Assembly: GCA_965153455.1 (NCBI GenBank)
Contig: OZ234501.1
Coordinates: 2,666,001 to 2,730,000 of the forward strand
Direction of reading: 5' to 3'
DNA: 64,000 nt
From: Sphagnum compactum
Taxonomy: Eukaryota > Bryophyta > Sphagnopsida > Sphagnales
How positions within the stretch are numbered: the stretch's first letter is position 1; each line of letters starts with the position of its first letter. The position numbers were made by a program, and so were the translations under genes. The notes below the pieces were generated by a model. It was given only the letters and a program-made list of their open reading frames with translations. It did not search any database and was not told where the DNA came from. Positions 1 to 12,290 of this stretch are shown here, one piece after another.

Positions 1-310
1 TTGTCCTCTACTTGTATTTCCACATTGTTGTTGGGTTGGAGATTTTGACGACATGTTGTCAACTGTTGATGGTGTCTCAATTCAGAACCATTCTCTCTCT
101 CAACTCGAGTGTGTCTGCCATGCCAACAAATAAATTATTGTAGAGTTGGACTTTTTCTTCTTCTTCTTCTTCTTTCTTCTTCGTTCTTCTTCCCACAAGC
201 TGGAACAAGAAAGAAAGTAGCTGTAAAACCCTAAACCCCCAAAACCACAGAGTTCATGGTGTCAGTGTGAGGAGCAATAGTCTGTCTGACATGAGTCTCT
301 TCTTTACTAT

Positions 311-632
311 TAAGAACTGGCTGGCCACCCACTACTAAACTAAATTGTATTTAGGGTTTAGGGTTTACTGGTTTCAGCCAGTTCTTAAACCCAGGGTTTA
401 GGGTTTAGGGTTTACTGGCTGGCCACCCACTAATAAACTAAATTGTATTTAGGGTTTAGGGTTTAGGGTTTACTGGTTTCAGCCAGTTCTTAAACCCAGG
501 GTTTAGGGTTTACTGGTTTCAGCCAGTTCTTAAACCCAGGGTTTAGGGTTTAGGGTTTACTGGTTTCAGCCAGTTCTTAAACCCAGGGTTTAGGGTTTAG
601 GGTTTACTGGCTGGCCACCCACTACTAAACTA
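311..632. repeat. Interstitial telomere-type minisatellite
   Basis: Runs of two to three TTTAGGG units (the plant telomere type) alternate with a short spacer that contains the small palindrome ACTGG-tttcag-CCAGT and the phrase TTCTTAAACCCAGGG. The spacer recurs about four times with near-identical sequence, and a second spacer (GGCTGGCCACCCACTA) appears three times, at about 319, 418 and 609. The array is short and interrupted, so it is an interstitial telomeric repeat or a minisatellite built from one, not a chromosome end. There is no coding potential. Confidence 0.8.
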
Positions 633-660
633 AAGTAGTACTACTTAATTAATTAATTAA

Positions 661-880
661 GGAAAAACACCCCCACAAAGGGAACAAGAGAAGGGGAAAA
701 AAAAGAGTATTAATTAATTAATCAATTAATTAAAGGAAAAACACCCCCACAAAGGGAACAAGAGAAGGGAAAAAAATAATTAATTTAATTAAATAAATAA
801 ATAAATAAATAAAGGAAAAACACCCAGCAAAAGTGAACACGAGAAGGCCAAAAAAAAGAAAAAGAAAAAAAGAATGGACC
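661..880. repeat. Three-copy tandem repeat, 74-79 bp period
   Basis: The phrase GGAAAAACACCC, followed by a purine-rich tail (AAGGGAACAAGAGAAGGG), starts at 661, 735 and 814. The copies are separated by TTAATTAATTAA and AAATAAATAAAT spacers that vary in length. The first two copies are almost identical and the third is diverged. This is an ordinary tandem repeat beside the telomere-type array. Confidence 0.75.
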
Positions 881-979
881 CAAGTCCAAAGCAAAAGACT
901 AATCAGATCACACAAGCAGGTTATATCGGTAACATCCGGTTATCAGTTTAACCAGGTATGTATCAAAAAATCAAGATTT

Positions 980-1200
980 GACGGGTAGGTTATTAATAAG
1001 AACCAGCGGTTCTGAGCTTCTGAGAACTCTGGTTAAACATCGCAACCGGTTTTTGTGGATTCCGAATAACCATGGTTGCATATCGGATCCAGGTATTTGC
1101 TTTTTGGGAGAACCATGGTTATGAACCCTAATAACCACCCTGATACCCAAAGGGGGGGGCTTTGGGGGTGGAGTTTCTAATAACCGCCCAAACACGGGTT
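980..1200 (-). repeat. Dispersed repeat related to 52.7-53.06 kb
   Basis: Read on the minus strand, this block contains a CCAAAGCCCCCC tract, then GGGTATCAGGGTGGTTATTAGGG, then several ATAACC/GGTTAT phrases. The same order of phrases occurs on the plus strand at about 52,680-53,060, where GGGTATCAGGGCGGTTCTTAGG is clear. Both copies could be read as a short open frame, but similarity in non-coding phrases continues beyond it. I take it as a repeat family of unknown type. Confidence 0.55.
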
Positions 1201-1338
1201 CGGGCTTAAGACTGCTTATTAATTAACTCTAACAAAAAAAAAAATTCTGACCGAATTACCAAAATTAACCCAATTGTTTCCGACTTGAATTTGGTTTGTC
1301 ATCCATCCTTTCACATCCGATGAGCATGGATTGGTTTG

Positions 1339-1451
1339 TATAGTAGCTTTAAGGGAATTTGGCCCCCCTAGGCAATAATAATAATAATAATAATAATAAT
1401 AGGTCTATTTTTTTTATGAGGATTTTTGAAACATGATATTTTGGCTTGTGT
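1339..1451 (+). repeat. Fragment of the GGCCTTGCC-ended repeat family
   Basis: The stretch from TAGTAGCTT through GGCCCCCCTAGG, an expanded (AAT)n run at 1374-1401, AGGTCTATTTTT and TATTTTGGCTTGTGTT matches the middle of the fuller copies at 17,064-17,409 (same strand) and 41,938-42,285 (opposite strand). Only about 110 bp of the family is present. The trinucleotide run is longer here than in the other copies, which suggests slippage after insertion. Confidence 0.7.
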
Positions 1452-3692
1452 TTACCTAGATACATAATTTCTCGATTATGGATGAATTTCATCTTGATAG
1501 AATTGAACATGACTTGTGTAAGGCTCCATCCACACAATTTAACCCCCGTGTTTTTTTGTTTTGATGTCCATATACTTTGTTGTGCAATTATATTATTTAT
1601 TTTCTTGAAAATAATATACCATTATTCTGAGTTCTCACATTTGCTTCCATTTCTCCATGTGATGATGCACATGTTATATTTGGTTTTTTCTCAATATTCA
1701 TGAATTGATTTTATATTTCCTCCTTTCATGTTTTGTCTTTTGATCTCATGATCAAATTCCTTTGAATTCCAAACATCGATCATCGTTGTTGGTCTTTGTT
1801 GTTGTATGATGTGATCATGAATCCCCAAAATTCCACCCCCAAGCCACCACTCCAAGATTGTTTCTACAACGATGTTGTGTTTAGACAATGGTATGAAGAA
1901 GTAAATGTTTCATATCAATTGCTTTAAATTGAAACATACATCTAATCACAATAATGACATGATTGTGTTCCAATATGATATGTGATTGTTACCAAAGCAT
2001 TTTTATAACCCGCAATTAAATATGTAATAGCGTTAAGTTTATGCCTTTTTCCATTATAATCAAAATCACATATTCTATCTAATCAAGGTAGAGGGTTTGT
2101 TAGTTGATTGGCTAATTTTTACAACTTATTACTTAAATTCTAATCATTCAACTTCAATTGTCAAACAACAACTCAATATGCATGCACACGCACATTCAGT
2201 TACACTAATTTTGGCTAAACCTATTTGGTTAGGCCTAACTAATTAATCGTATGAAAATTAGCTAGTTTAGGGGATATATTTAGTCGTTGGATCTTTTCCT
2301 AAAATTATCCCCCCTCCTAAAATTGTAATGTCTTCACGAAGCCCTCAACTTTGTCTTCCTCTTTGATATTGTTTATGTCTTCTTTAAACCTTTGATTGAT
2401 CTTGATTTCGGAACATTTACAAGAGCAAGGAAGTCATCTATTTCATTATTCAAGAACTATCCTTCATTAGGATCTATTGATGAAACCAATTTAATGGACT
2501 ACCTCTTGTATGTCTCCTTTGCACCGATATGTAATGGATGCGATAGACATTGTTGGTAATGATGATAAGTTATACACCTTAGGGGCACAATCACATTTCA
2601 AGTACCCCCACAATAATCACTTGAGTCCTAAAAATACAAAGGAGCCCACTTTAATCATTTTAATTATGTGACACATACACAACTTAAGGTATGTGCATTT
2701 GAAAACATTTCAATGTTTTCGTAAATTTTCTATTTTTTTTAATTTTTAATTTTTTTTGGCATCTAGCATTAATTTGAAATTTTAAATGTTTTTATGTGCT
2801 TTACAACATATAAATTAACATTCATTTATTGCTTCGTATGTTTCTTGCCATAAACGTTTTTGGATTTGAAATTTCAAAAACTTTATTGCAAATTCTAGAG
2901 ATGTAGATGTTGTAATTTTGTTGTCATTTAGTATCTACCAACAATTTATGTTTATGGTTTATATTTGATGCAATTTGGCATATTTCTATTAGTTCAAAAT
3001 TGATTCTTATATTATATTATGTTGTTATAACCATGACTAAATTTTATCTTTCAAAAACTTTAAGGGTATTAAATTGTGTGCCATATTTCAAATTGAACCA
3101 TCCTTGTGTTTATTTCAACTTATAGTTCAACTCATGTGTTATTTTAAATTGATGATAATATTAAAAAATATAGTTCATAATTGAATTTTGTGAATTTGAG
3201 TCTTTTGTAATGTGACATTCCTTTTAGTTAGCCTAATTGTCACTATGCCATTGGGCAGTAAGGGAGCTTGTCCGCTAGATGTTGAATGTGTTGAATGGCA
3301 ACCTTCAATGTCTAAGTTGTTTGTCCCAAATGAAATGTGTTACACCATTATAATTCCATTAACCCTACTTAGTAAGCAAATTTGATAGGTAGTTGCAAGA
3401 TAAGGTGGCTCACTTTTTGCATCATATTGGACTTTTTGCATATTGTACTATGTTCAAATGCCATAAACATATTGCAAAATTGTCAATGTGGCAAAATTTT
3501 TTTGGATTAAAATTTTCAACTTGAATAAAAATATGTACACAATGATAAAAATTCAATAAATGTATACCAAACATATATTAATGGACTTTTGAAATGAAAT
3601 CATGGACTATGGTCTTGAATCTACATGAAATTTTAAATGCACTTTTCAATATCATTTCATTTCAAGATGTTTTATAAAAACTCCATCTGTGA
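1452..3692. other. AT-rich intergenic DNA, no gene seen
   Basis: Only very short open frames occur on either strand, with no plausible start or splice context and no recognisable protein motif. The sequence is AT-rich, as expected of old decayed repeats. I see no RNA gene. Confidence 0.6.
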
Positions 3693-3834
3693 TACATGTT
3701 AGGAAAAAATTATAAAAACCTAAACCAACAAAAAGCTATGGACTTTTGAATGACCATATTTGGACTTTATTTTCAAAAGTCCATATATATCTTTGTCATT
3801 TTTTGTTCGATTAATTTATTTTTCCTAATATGTA
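3693..3834. mobile_element. Fold-back (MITE-like) element
   Basis: The left arm begins TACATGTTAGGAAAAA and ends TATGGACTTTTGAA. The right arm, read backwards and complemented, begins TACATATTAGGAAAAA and ends TATGGACTTTTGAA. The innermost 14 bp are a perfect match and the outer parts match with small gaps, giving a roughly 142-bp imperfect hairpin. Size and shape fit a miniature inverted-repeat transposable element. I cannot identify a superfamily or a clear target-site duplication. Confidence 0.6.
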
Positions 3835-4761
3835 TGTCAAAAATATGTTGAATCAAGCTCTTGTTCATTTATACTTTGTTATTTCTTTAATCATCACATA
3901 ATGCACATTTAACATTGGTTTTTTAGGGGGTTTTCTAGTTTAACATTAAAATATAGATTTTTGGGATTAATAAATTTGTTGAAAATGAACCACCTTAATT
4001 TGTGACCTATCACGAACATGAAAATTACCTAAACAACAAGAATTTAAAAAGATACAACCCAATCACAATGAATGCAAGTTGAGTTTTAAGACCAAATCAT
4101 GGAACACAAAAATGGAAAATAAGAACAAGAAATGTGCAAGATGTAGGTTCAAAACAGAACTTTATTATGAAAACATAAAATTAACATAACACAACTATGG
4201 TGCAAGCTTGTACCCAAATTAATCTCAAACAAACTAAAAATAATATGAAAGGAAATACATTTATTTATAAAATATTCAAAATTTAGCTCAAGGAAAAATA
4301 TCTCACAATATTTAAAAATATTTCAAACTAACTCAAATTAATTGAAAATATTTCAAGAGTCAAATTGTTTATAAATATTTCAAAATATTCCAAGGAGCCT
4401 TCTTGGGAGCCTTTTTAATTACATTATGGATGAACTTCATCCATCATGATGATGGCAATGATGTTGAACAAGATGTTAACCATGATGTTAGGGGATGTCA
4501 TTTGTGGCACAACCACATTGACAAAACATGGTTGGCACTAGGTAGGCTACCCATGTAGATTTTAAACATAAATAACCTCATTAGAATTTGATCTATTATC
4601 AAATAAATCTAGGTTGAAAATGGACTTCAATAGTAAAAAGATTATTAGAATTAGAAACAAAGAATTTAAAACTACTGGATTTAAGTTTCAAGGGAAAATG
4701 GCATGTAATAATTTAATAATAATATAAGTAAGGACCTCCTATAACAAATGGCATTCAATTC
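3835..4761. other. AT-rich intergenic DNA, no gene seen
   Basis: The stretch is low-complexity AT-rich sequence with no sustained open frame and no motif I recognise. TGGACTTTTGAA-like phrases also occur just upstream, at about 3,585, so decayed relatives of the neighbouring fold-back element may be scattered here. Confidence 0.5.
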
Positions 4762-5075
4762 CAATCAACTATGGCAAAATTATGTTTAGGACAGTAACTA
4801 TGGTAATGAAAGATTACACGTATTGCAATCAGAAAATAATATTGGTTCCTAGCCAACAATCTTGGGAAACAATATTTAAAGTCGTTAACCAACTTAGGTA
4901 GGATTCTATTGCAACTAACAATCAACTATGGCAAAATTATGTGCAGGAAAGTAAATATAGTAATGAAAGATTACAAATATTGCAATTAGGAAATAATATT
5001 GGTTCCTATCCAACAATCTTGGGAAATAATATTTAAAGTAGTTAACCAACATAGGTAGGATTTTATTACAACTAA
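4762..5075. repeat. Two-copy tandem duplication, 157 bp period
   Basis: Copy 1 (4762-4918) and copy 2 (4919-5075) both start CAATCAACTATGGCAAAATT and share most of their length, including GGTTCCTA(G/T)CCAACAATCTTGGG and the TAGGTAGGATT phrase. The period is 157 bp at both junctions. Differences are scattered substitutions, so the duplication is old but not ancient. There is no coding potential. Confidence 0.85.
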
Positions 5076-6629
5076 CAATTCAAGAAAAGAAGTTATTATA
5101 GTTTAGTTGTGATTATAGTAAATGACTATGGTAGTTTTTAACAAATAGTCTAGCAATCACCTCCAAATATATTTTAAAAAACTATTGCATGTCCTCTATA
5201 ATCATCAATGTAGAATAATTCAAGCTCTTGCCAAATGTTATACAAATCACTCCAAGTAATGGGTGGAGGGTTTCACACATAAGCATATCCACTCCTTGTT
5301 GAAATAAAGAAAGACACACTAGAATCCGAGGAATTACTTGAGTCTCACATTAATGCTTGTGTACTCTTACTAGCTTTACTTTTGCCTACACATTTTAAAG
5401 TGCATGCACACACATAAACACACACTTCAAGTTTCATGCCATTCCTCCATTTAGAAATCTTCACACATTTTCCCTTGAATTCCCCTAAACCTCTGCACCC
5501 AAAATCAACCCCTTAAGTAATCCAACATTTACATACTTCCTATAGTGGTAGCCACATTCATCCCAACCAACTAAAGATCATGTTAAATCAACCTTAAATC
5601 TTATTTCAATGGTTAAACTCTAACCAACTAATTCAACCTTGTATAACACTAATTAAAATAACGAAGATAATTCAACCACTTCATAAAATGTGAAGGTAGT
5701 GATTTTCTTAACCAATCCTACCCACTATTGGTAATTTGAATTATTGAATTGGCACAAAGTGAAAGCACACTAAGGTGTAACAATCCATATTCTATGAGAT
5801 TTAGTGATTATAAGTAACCATGGAACTACATTTAAGTGATTAACATGAGGAAGGATGCAATAACACAATCTTTTACATGGTTTAATCATATGATACGAAT
5901 TTCATAGACAAAATTGAAGTTGTCACAATAGATTGGATTTCAAAATTTTCTCAAATCACATGTAAGAATCCATAAAAATTGATTATGCATTCAATATGCC
6001 ATTATAGAGTGCCCATTTTAATGAATGTTTGGGCATAAAATTGGTGTGGTGACATTAATAATGGAACATTGACTTTTGGAAAGGACTTTGATGACCAAAA
6101 TATTGAATTTTTGTTGAAGTATGGGTTTAAAATTAAATTCCTTTATTCATTAAAAGTAATAACTGAAATGTTCATCTTTCAAATATATAATTCTCATGAG
6201 TTAAACTTATAGGGCATGTAAAGCCATAGTGTTGGATATTTATTAACACCTTTTCATGCATGGTTCATGCAATTCAAGGTATCTTTTGTGCACAATGTTA
6301 ATTTGTTCAAATTGTATTATTATGGATTGACATTTTTGCCTAAATGTGTAACACTTTAATGTGTTATCATCCCATAGTAGACAACAAATCCTAGAAAATG
6401 ATGTGGTAAATTTTCCATTAATAGGGACCTTTAGTGTTATAATGCTACTATATTGTTATCATCCCCTTGTTGTTAATCCAATTTAACATTGCTAAATCAT
6501 GGCAATATGCAATGGTTTGTTCCCATTGCTTTATGTTGACTTACGCTCATGCTTCTACATCATTTGGTATTTTTTCTAGTAAAACCTTGTTGAGTTCAGC
6601 TTCATGGATGTTACCAAAGTCTATGTTTC
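5076..6629. other. AT-rich intergenic DNA, no gene seen
   Basis: No open frame with protein-like composition is present on either strand. TTACGCTCATGC at about 6,540 is the reverse complement of part of the inverted-repeat arm that starts near 6,655, so the neighbouring element may have a partial extra arm here. Confidence 0.5.
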
Positions 6630-8030
6630 TAATAATAAATCTAAAAGGATAGCTTATGCATGAGCGTAAAGCCTAAGCTTGGAGTTTTAAGTTTGGAACT
6701 TAAAGCTTAATTTGATTTAAACCACTTACATGGATGAATATGTCCATAGATGAATGATTTTCATATGGATGAGTCTCATGTTTGCATAGATGAATTTCAT
6801 TTATGATTTTGATTAAATAAATAAATCATTGGATGAAATTCGTTCATGATTGGAAGATAAATAAAATCAAAAAATTTATATCCATTGTCATTTATTGTCC
6901 AAGTTTTAATATCCCAAACTTGAATGTCATTTAATAATGATGGATAATGAAATTATGATAATAGGGGAAAATATGATGATGGGACCAAAATAATTTTTTA
7001 AAAATTGCAAGAAATCATGAACAATGTTAAGCAATTCCAAAAATATTGTCATGGAATGAATGTCACCCGCCCCCCATCCAATTGTTCTCAACAACTTTAT
7101 ATATTTACTTCATGGAAAATTGGGGTGCCTTGAAAATAATAATTATTAAAAATATCCCATTGTCATTTATGATAGTAGTTGTTTGAAGAAAGCTAATTAA
7201 AGTGCATAAAAATGAGTTTTTAAAAAAATTTAAAAACCCATTATCACCAATGACATTATATAATTTAAAGATATTTAAAACATTCAAGATCCATTATTGT
7301 CAACAACATTGACTAAATTTGAAAAAAATCATGGCATCTTTGACAAAGAATGAAAAAAAAGCCACCCATTGTTGCCAACGACACTTATAAACATGTTTGA
7401 GAAAAGTTGTGGCACCTTTAGAGGAAGGGGAGGAAAAAACCCACAGTTGTCACATGACACTGGCTCACTATGCTTGAAAATAAAAATAAAAATAAAAATT
7501 AAATTTTAGAATAAAAACAACAATGACCATGGGGTGGATGTTAGCATAATAATAGTAATATAGTTAAAACATTTTGAAAATAATGACATTTAAAACCATA
7601 GCTATGAAATACATCTATAATGGAATTTATATTATATTATTCAACAAATATTATAACATATAAAATTAGATTGTGTTTCATGAAGCTCTAGTTAATTAAA
7701 ATTATGGAAAAAAAACTTGTCCATAAAATTCATTCAAAATTTGATGGAAGTTCTATTTATTAAAAACATGTAATTGCAAAAACAAATTCATCCATACATT
7801 AAATAAATGAAAAAAAATCATTCATCCATAATGAGGATGAATTCTTACATTCATCCCCATGTTTATTTTTAAGTTTATTGGTAGAACATTCATTTTGTGG
7901 TTAATTTTTTCGATTTTATTTGCATGTGTATAAGGGAAAAGACATTTTACCATCCCAAGTTTCAACTCTAGGCTCTAGGCTTAGGCTTTAAGCTCATGCG
8001 GTAACTTGCCTCGTAAATCTAATACAAAAT
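6630..8030. mobile_element. Degenerate 1.4-kb element with inverted ends
   Basis: GCATGAGCGTAAAGCCTAAGC at 6658-6678 is matched in inverse orientation by GCTTAGGCTTTAAGCTCATGC at about 7979-7999, and weaker similarity continues for about 25 bp outward on both sides. Inside each arm the 9-mer TGGATGAAT (or ATTCATCCA) recurs: several times at about 6,730-6,850 in one orientation and at about 7,790-7,850 in the other. Inverted ends with many subterminal short repeats are typical of decayed DNA transposons such as CACTA, hAT or Mutator types. No transposase frame survives. The boundaries are approximate. Confidence 0.5.
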
Positions 8031-9869
8031 TTCTAACTTGCAAAAATAGCACACAATGCATACACCCACATACATCTTGCTTCAAACTCCATCTTTTTGT
8101 AGCCTCATAAATTGCTAAAAATCTAACCACATAGGATGTTGTAAACCAAATTTACTTTTGAAAAGCATCATCCTTAAGCCTCCACATCTCCTCAGATTAT
8201 GGTCCCATTTTATCATTGTTCCCAAGATTAGTGGAACAAAACCCATTGTATAAAGATCAAGTAATGTCTTTGGGCTTCAAATTACGGCATATTCAAATTC
8301 CTTGAAGATATGCAAAATATACCTTAAGGAATAAGGCATAAGTTTTGATAATTTTACTACAATTGGTACTAATACACCTACATCACATATCTTCATAGAA
8401 GATGATATATTAATTGTGTGTTGAATATCTTGTCCTCACATTTTTCACCTTTTGGGAGTGCATCCTTCCTAGCCAAATCACCCTTATTCAATATCCCAAT
8501 TGGAATCATGTTGTCGGTTGTTTGTCATTCACCATTTTACATTACCAAGAAATGCAATGGATTTCACCATGTGTTTCACTAAATTTTTAATGAACTTGAA
8601 CAAATTGATCGTACTAAATTTGGCTAATCCCTTAATGAATAAGGATCCGTTGTTATGGATAATAAAATCAACTTTTTTTTTTTCAAGAATTCCAGCCTTG
8701 TTGCATTGAACGATTCTAGCCATTTGTCATCCATTACCATAATCACATGTCATTTGCATTTAAAAAATTGCACATATGTCTATGTGTATATAAACACATA
8801 CACATACATGTGTGGGTATGTCATTTGCATTTGTTCAATTCAATCCCATGACTTCATTGAGGAGGTGCTAACACCTTAACCACCAAACCACATAAGCAAA
8901 AAGGGGCAAAAATTGAAATCATTATGTTAGATGAAAAACTTGTTAGAAATCTAAAATTTGATATGCATTTAAAGAATCAAAACTTATGCAAATGAAACAA
9001 ATAAATGCACAATCTTAAAGATTTTTAAAAAATCTATGCAAAAAAAAAACCCATAAAGATTCACATTAAGGTTTCAAATAATGTTATTCAAAGTACCATA
9101 TTTTGAACAAATCAAATTTAATATTTTTACATGATTTTAGAAAATATATATTTTAAATATCATTCAATTCAATGTAGATGCAAGACCTTCATCAAAAGAT
9201 TGACAAGGTCATTTTGGTTATTTTTTAGTTTTTGAATGAATAGAAAAAAATAAAATTAAGTTAAACTCCAACCCAAACCTAAGAATAATGACAACATCAA
9301 GTTTTTTTATTTAAATTTTTTAGATTATTAAATTTCTAATACATTATTTTTGGAAACTTCATGATAATTATTGGTGATATAAAATTTGTAATCCTCAATT
9401 TTAAAATTAATTTTATAACAAAAAATTTCTATTCCTCTCACAATGGGAATATTTTAACATAAAAAAAATTTATTTTAGAATATTTGTGAAATTGTTGATT
9501 ACTTGTCTTATCTTTGTGGCAATGACAAATGTAAAAGCATTTTGCACAAGAATGTTATATAGAAGTTTATTTATATGTAGAAGCTTACATAGAACTCCAA
9601 CTTGTTTATTTGTGATCATTGAAAATTTTACACTGAAAATGCATTAAAAAAAACCCGTAGAATATTTTCATGAGTTTATGTTAATAAATATTCATGCAAA
9701 AAATTTACAAAAAATTACAAAATTTGAAAATTATTATCCATATAGGTGATTGAATCATTGTGAAAGTGGGTAACTTATTTAACCATTAAATGATTTAAAC
9801 TCCATTTAAGGCCATTTACCAAATGCACCCAATGAAATAGGCCCTTCTAATGAATAGATCTAGAAAAAA
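8031..9869. other. AT-rich intergenic DNA, no gene seen
   Basis: There is no supported gene. The reverse complement of about 8,830-8,895 looks faintly tRNA-like (GTGGTTTGGTGGTTAAGGTG, then a weak box-B-like phrase), but it lacks a proper GGTTCRANNCC element, so I do not call a SINE there. A short CA/TA-rich run lies at about 8,780-8,815. Confidence 0.5.
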
Positions 9870-12290
9870 TACCCTGTAAAGAATCATGTTCACATAATGA
9901 ACTAGACCCACATTTGCTATTAGTGTTAGCTCTCCTTGGGGCTTTAGTTGAAAAAATGACATGTTAGTTGCCTTGTTTCCCATTATTACTATTGTATTTT
10001 CATCTTCTTACTTAATATCCATAGTTTCCTTCAACTCTTGAATTCTTTCATGAACATCATCAAGTTGCTTAATGATGTATTCCTTCAATTGATTAAAATG
10101 CCATTGCATAATTGATGCCTGAGCTTCTTGAGACATATTTGCCATTTCAATCTCCTAAGACTTTCAAAGTTAGTTGTGATGGCCTTTTCTTGGATGTTGT
10201 CAACTACTTGTTGTTCCCGCCTTCCATTTGGCACTATAGTTTGAACCCTTTTTATATGTCCAACTTTAATTGTAACTCTTTTTCATGGGTTAATTTCATT
10301 TCAATCTTTGTGTGAAACCTTTAGGTCTAACATGTATACAATCTTTATTTCAATCATTTGATGTTCTGCCTTGATAGTATGGACTTTGCCTCGTTGTAGA
10401 GCTCTTTGACAATTGTGTTTAAGCTCCAATTGAAAAGACATCAACTTATCCACCATTCCATGGAGTTTTTGATTTCATTCCGATTGTGCAAGCTTTAAAG
10501 CTTTCTTTATTCCTTTAGTTCTGATCCAACATATTTTTGTTATATCCTTATGAGGTCTTCATCTATGCAACCAATTTCTTCATGGCCTTTTCCATCTCTA
10601 TATATATTTTTCTTGGATCAACTTCAATTCTTACATGTTTGGAAAAAATTCTAGCCAATTTCTTTCCTTTTCTATTCTAGATCACAAATCATGTCACATG
10701 CTTGCACCTTCTTTTGCTCAATTTGGTTTTTACATTACAATAACTCATTAATCCTCACTTCCCATTCATGTTGACTTCTTTCAAATTTGATAAGATCACA
10801 TCAAGATGTTGAAATATCCCATTTAATGAAAAATTTCCCATGGGTTCTATTCACCTCATGAGATAACATCTAGAGATGTAGGAATTGACTTTTAATCCTA
10901 TTTTGAGCTTTCTTTGCATATAGGTGTACTAGTTTTACAATTTACTTCTATACTATGTCTTGTTTGTCAATAGTGTAATTCTTCATTGGCTTGTCCACGT
11001 GCATTACCATCACATCAAATGGTTGAAAGTATTATCCAAATTTGGATTGTCATTTTTACAACTTCATTGTTTTCATGGTTACTAATTATTTTTACATTGA
11101 CATTGGGAACACTAGCTATTTTCCTTTCCTAATTTGATTCATCATTAGGAAAGTACATTGGTTGGTTATCTCCTTATGCTTTAGTGGCTACCAAGATGGT
11201 TTTCTCTTAACAATGCTCAACAATCTTGGTTAATTATGCCCATTTGAAATCTAAACTTCAACCATTTCAATATCCTCTTCGTGCATTGGAGCTACCTTAT
11301 GTTATTTAGCCTATTGTTATATGGCTTCCTTTCCTCCTTTTACTTTGTGGCCATGAACTTTCAATGCACACTCCAATTGTACATTGATGACTAGCATTCA
11401 CACAAATACAGTCCCAAGCAAGTATAAATCAATTACCATTCATCATCATGTCAATTGGATTTTTGAGGTAATACTTGGACAATATGGTTAGTGCAAGTCC
11501 AACCAAAGTGTTTCTTAGTTTGTTTACCTTTCATTGTACATTTTTCAATATCCTTTTGTAATTTAAGTGGTGAACCAATTTGCTTGATTCACCTTGCCAT
11601 TATCTATTGCCCAAATGGCACATGTATCAAGGTTCAAAGTACAATTCAATTACCTTGACGAAATGTGCTAATTTCGACCAATATCACCAAACACATACGC
11701 ACATGAGGTGATATACCCTATGCAATTAGACTACTCAAATCTTTATCTCCCCATGGTGAGTAAGTTAAGAAAAGGTAAAAATATTAGAACTTCTCTTCTA
11801 TTTAAACATAACGGTCTTTTTTAATTCCTTAAAAGTATGTGGTAATATCATCATTGTAATTTTTTGTTGCTCTAGTGATTACAATCCTTTAGTTGGCAAT
11901 TTGAAAATTCTTCCCAATTGTCATGTAGTCCAATTGCACCTTCTTGCCTTGCAGCATACAAGACTAAGTTCAAAGTCAAAAAATTGCAAATCAATTCTTT
12001 AACATTGGCAACATGAATAATATGTCAACCCAACTTGGTCAAGCTTGCAACATAAATTGATGTTACTTCATCTTTTGTTCTTGCCCAAATCGTGGCATGG
12101 ATGCATGTAACAAAATCGATCCAATTTAGTTCCCCATGTTGAATGGCTTCAACTAAATCTTGGTAAAACATATTGTCTTCATTCCTCATTCCATGACCTT
12201 GTTAGCTATTATCATATGCCAAATCCTAGATGCTATTATGTACTATAATTAAGCTAAATACCACATTTCACTTTGCACATCAAAATAGAA
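9870..12290 (-). pseudogene. Decayed coiled-coil reading frame, unknown family
   Basis: Read on the minus strand from about 12,290 down to 9,870, several segments give protein-like translations separated by stops and frame changes. Examples are a segment around 12,190-11,880 (QDLVEAIQHGELNWIDFV and onward), one around 10,790-10,680 rich in E, K, Q and R, and one around 10,125-10,020 (QLKEYIIKQLDDVHERIQEL). The middle and end look like a long coiled coil. Many breaking codons are TAA, TAG or TGA where CAA, CAG or CGA would fit, which is what deamination of methylated cytosine produces. No reverse transcriptase, integrase, protease or zinc knuckle is visible. It could be the remains of a retroelement gag-like gene or of another transposon protein. 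It is not a working gene. The family is unknown to me. Confidence 0.5.

Noticed and set aside
1-700. Chromosome end (true telomere)
   Set aside because: The TTTAGGG runs are short, interrupted by spacer, and followed on both sides by ordinary sequence.
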